Below are positions 59,408 through 61,689 of a DNA stretch of 61,689 nt, one piece after another (position 1 is the first letter of the stretch; every line of letters begins with the position of its first letter). A program made the position numbers and the translations under genes. Origin of the DNA: Candidatus Zixiibacteriota bacterium (GTDB lineage Bacteria; Electryoneota; B3-LCP). Location of the stretch: contig QZKQ01000124.1 in the NCBI GenBank assembly GCA_003599535.1, forward strand, positions 1 through 61,689. Direction: 5' to 3'. The notes under the pieces are model-generated. The model had not been told where the DNA came from and searched no databases. It worked only from the letters and a program-made list of their open reading frames with translations.

Positions 59408-61689
59408 ATGCGCGCCCCACTCTGGATCACTCTCCTCGTAATGTTTTGGGCTGCTGCCTCGACCGCTGCCACTGTCACGCACCTGGAAGTCCACCCCAAA
59501 CCGGCCCGCGCCGGACAACCGGCCTGGTTCCGGGTGACGGTGGAAGACGGCGGCGCCGTCCTGCCTTCCGACCGGTTCACGATTTTCGTCCTGGGCGATC
59601 CGCTCCCGGCCCGTTACGAGGGGCGGATCGCCCGTTCTGAATCTACCGCGGACTACTTCTTCACCGCCACCGCGCCCGGGGATTTCGACTGGCGCCGGGT
59701 CCGCGTCCGCCTGGACGGGCAGGATTATCCCGCCGGGCTGGACGACCCCTACATGATCTGCGACGCCCCCTTCCGGGTTAAATCCGCCACCGCCATCCTG
59801 CCGCTTTGTGTCTCTTTCCATGATGCCGACAACGACGACGTGCAACTTCAATTCGTGGAGGTCTTTAACGACGCCACCGGACAACTGGTCGCCTCCTATC
59901 CCGTGTGGCAGTGGATTTCCGCCCCCTTCCGTTCCTTCCTGTTCGATAGTCTCACCGCCACCGCCTTCAACTGCGCCGCCGGCGACACCGCCTGGACCCG
60001 CCTGGTGCTGCACTGCGACGACCACGACTGGCCCTGGATCCCGGAAGAGTACACTTTCACCCAGCATCTGAAGGTGCGGGTGGGCCGCGACCTGCCTGCG
60101 CCGCCGGGTTGGTACTATGGCGACGTGCACACTCACAGCCGCTACACCGACAACACCTACGAGTACGGCGGGCCACTGGAAATGTACGCCGCGGCCACCC
60201 AGGCGGTGGGCCTGAGCTTCGCGGCGGTCACCGACCACTCCAGCGATTTTGACGCCGCGGGCAATCTGTGGCAAGAGATGGCGGATTCCTGCCTGGCGCA
60301 TTCCACCCCCGCCGTCCACCTCTACCCCGGCGAAGAGATTACGCTGGATGACAACGAAGTCAACAACCCGGTGGACAGCCGCATCCACTTCCTGAGCCAC
60401 GCCGGGTTCTTCCTCCGCGGCCCGGAAGCGCCCATCACCGGCTGCCGGGACACGTCCGAGGAATTCACCCGGCTGTCTTCCGCCCTGGAACAGATGGAAG
60501 CGGCCGGAGGGTTCGGGTACGCGGCCCATCCCTTCCAGCCCGCCGATCCCTTCGCCCAGATGTTCGGCCTGGCCATGATGCCGTGGTCGGGGGAAAATTA
60601 CACCCTGGCCCGGGCCTCCTCCGCCTTCGCCGGGCTGGAATGGTGGAACGAACGCAACCGCTACCGCAGGGATGTGGATTACTGGTACGAGTTGAACCCC
60701 TTCCCCTGGCAGGACAACCCCAACTGGGGGCCGGAGAATCTCTGGATCACCCAGGGGCTGGCGCAGTGGGATTCCTTCCTGTCCCAGGGCCTGTCTCAGA
60801 ACCTGGTGACGCCCGCCCTGCTGCCTCAGAAACTGTTCATCTCAGCCGGATCCGACTGCCACGGGGACTTCAACTACCGCACCTACAACGTGGATCCCAT
60901 TTTCTATGACGTTCAGGCCACGGACAACGCCTTCGGCGCTCTGCGCACCGCAGTGTACGTCCCGGGGTACGGCCCCGGGCAACTGCCGCCCCTGGAGGAG
61001 ATCATGACGGCCTACCGCCTGGGACGCAGCACCGCCACGGACGGGTTCTTCCTGGAAATCGGGGTGGACGTCAACGGCGACGGCGACCTGGATGATCCCG
61101 GCGACCTGCGCCAGGGCGATGACGGGGTGATCTACACCGGCCTGACGCTAAACGCAAACCTGCTGATCCGCTGGGAATCCACCGAAGATTGGGGCGCCGT
61201 GGACTCCATGACCGTCTTCCGGGGAACATGGGGCACAGGGTCGAATCCCACCGTAGCCTGGTGGGGGACGCCGGGGGGGTATACCGGACAGCAAAGCCTC
61301 CCGCTGGGCTCGGTGGCGCCGGTACCGACGGTAAATTGGATTTACTTCCGCGCCACCGCCACCGGATCCCCGCTCCCGGACGGCGCCCGGCGGGCTTTCA
61401 CCAACCCGGTATGGGTGAAGGTCGAATCCGCGCCCACGGCCTCCGTCAGCCTGCAACCAGCTCAGCCGCTGGTCATGGTCCCCGCCGCCGGAGGCAGCTT
61501 TGATTACACCATCGGCGTCACCAACCACACCGCTGCGCCCGTGACCGCCACCCTGTGGATCGAAGCCGTGCTGCCCAATGGCCAGGTCTATCCCCTGCTC
61601 AGCGCCCCGCTGACCCTGCCGCCCGGCATCTCCCTGCAGCGGCTGAAGACCCAGACCGTACCCGCCGGGGCTCCGGCCGGACGGACCGT
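59408..61689 (+). CDS. Exported PHP-domain protein, N-terminal part (runs off the window)
   Basis: 760 codons are visible without a stop; GGAGG lies 5 nt before ATG 59408. A signal peptide ends near ASTAA. Residues about 20-225 form two Ig-like sandwiches. The PHP phosphoesterase-like domain follows: GDVHTHSRYTDN (HxH), AAVTDHSSDF, YPGEEIT, GYAAHPFQP and SAGSDCHGDF give most metal ligands of the trinuclear site. Beta-rich domains follow, and at the window edge a copy of the shared module starts (from 61439, VSLQPAQPLVMVPAAGG). This predicts a T9SS sorting domain beyond the window. Substrate unknown; exported PHP proteins are uncommon compared with the polymerase- and HisJ-type cytosolic ones. 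Confidence 0.85.
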   Translation, partial: MRAPLWITLLVMFWAAASTAATVTHLEVHPKPARAGQPAWFRVTVEDGGAVLPSDRFTIFVLGDPLPARYEGRIARSESTADYFFTATAPGDFDWRRVRVRLDGQDYPAGLDDPYMICDAPFRVKSATAILPLCVSFHDADNDDVQLQFVEVFNDATGQLVASYPVWQWISAPFRSFLFDSLTATAFNCAAGDTAWTRLVLHCDDHDWPWIPEEYTFTQHLKVRVGRDLPAPPGWYYGDVHTHSRYTDNTYEYGGPLEMYAAATQAVGLSFAAVTDHSSDFDAAGNLWQEMADSCLAHSTPAVHLYPGEEITLDDNEVNNPVDSRIHFLSHAGFFLRGPEAPITGCRDTSEEFTRLSSALEQMEAAGGFGYAAHPFQPADPFAQMFGLAMMPWSGENYTLARASSAFAGLEWWNERNRYRRDVDYWYELNPFPWQDNPNWGPENLWITQGLAQWDSFLSQGLSQNLVTPALLPQKLFISAGSDCHGDFNYRTYNVDPIFYDVQATDNAFGALRTAVYVPGYGPGQLPPLEEIMTAYRLGRSTATDGFFLEIGVDVNGDGDLDDPGDLRQGDDGVIYTGLTLNANLLIRWESTEDWGAVDSMTVFRGTWGTGSNPTVAWWGTPGGYTGQQSLPLGSVAPVPTVNWIYFRATATGSPLPDGARRAFTNPVWVKVESAPTASVSLQPAQPLVMVPAAGGSFDYTIGVTNHTAAPVTATLWIEAVLPNGQVYPLLSAPLTLPPGISLQRLKTQTVPAGAPAGRT

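Overview
The window looks like a chromosomal segment from a high-GC Gram-negative bacterium of the FCB superphylum, probably a candidate phylum outside Bacteroidota (the KSB1/Latescibacterota/Eisenbacteria type of lineage; the exact phylum cannot be read from this sequence). The evidence is a PorU-type C25 sortase next to a PorV protein, two further PorV/PorQ proteins, and at least six exported proteins ending in a type IX secretion (T9SS) sorting domain with the YPNPFN...GxYxYR...KxxLxK signature. Several promoters are sigma70-like (TTGACW, 17-nt spacer, TATATT or TATCAT) rather than the Bacteroidota TTTG type.

Layout. 1-9650 (+): the end of a T9SS cargo gene, two PorV/PorQ genes, an isocitrate/isopropylmalate-type dehydrogenase with terminator, three lipoproteins, pdxJ, a membrane-anchored Ada-like zinc protein, and an HD-hydrolase / HAD-phosphatase / fructose-1,6-bisphosphatase set. 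9774-13288 (-): XdhC-like, DoxX, a two-PDZ periplasmic protein and an RmlD-like reductase. 13362-30295 (-): an envelope cluster (two related small-barrel-type proteins, a HExxH-propeller-beta-barrel fusion, an M6-like pseudopeptidase, PorV, PorU) behind trm112-like, an unknown 160-aa gene, der and a DUF512 radical-SAM gene. 30331-33812: stand-alone tRNA-Gly(CCC), free methionine-R-sulfoxide reductase, a VCBS-repeat cargo protein and an orphan sorting domain, the last two flanked by an inverted dispersed repeat. 33848-46166 (-): NAD-malic enzyme, a GxxExxY protein with two paralogous small membrane proteins, B12-dependent ribonucleotide reductase, sirtuin, an M14 carboxypeptidase and a large-subunit catalase. 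46429-52793 (+): a lipoprotein sugar dehydrogenase with its own cytochrome c, then two T9SS cargo genes. 52930-57072 (-): lon, engB and a 2-hydroxyacyl-CoA dehydratase-like protein. 57292-61689 (+): a degenerate HAD phosphatase, hypA, hypB, and an exported PHP-domain protein that runs off the window.

Most striking is the gene at 50367-52793. Its frame is interrupted by one in-frame TGA at codon 39, exactly where the first cysteine of a thioredoxin-like CxxC motif belongs (UPGC). The frame continues intact for 769 further codons to another TGA and a strong terminator, and a hairpin sits at suitable distance behind the internal TGA. I read it as an exported, T9SS-targeted selenoprotein. A second notable pattern is a module of about 130 residues shared by this protein, its upstream neighbour, the M14 carboxypeptidase and (partially) the PHP protein.
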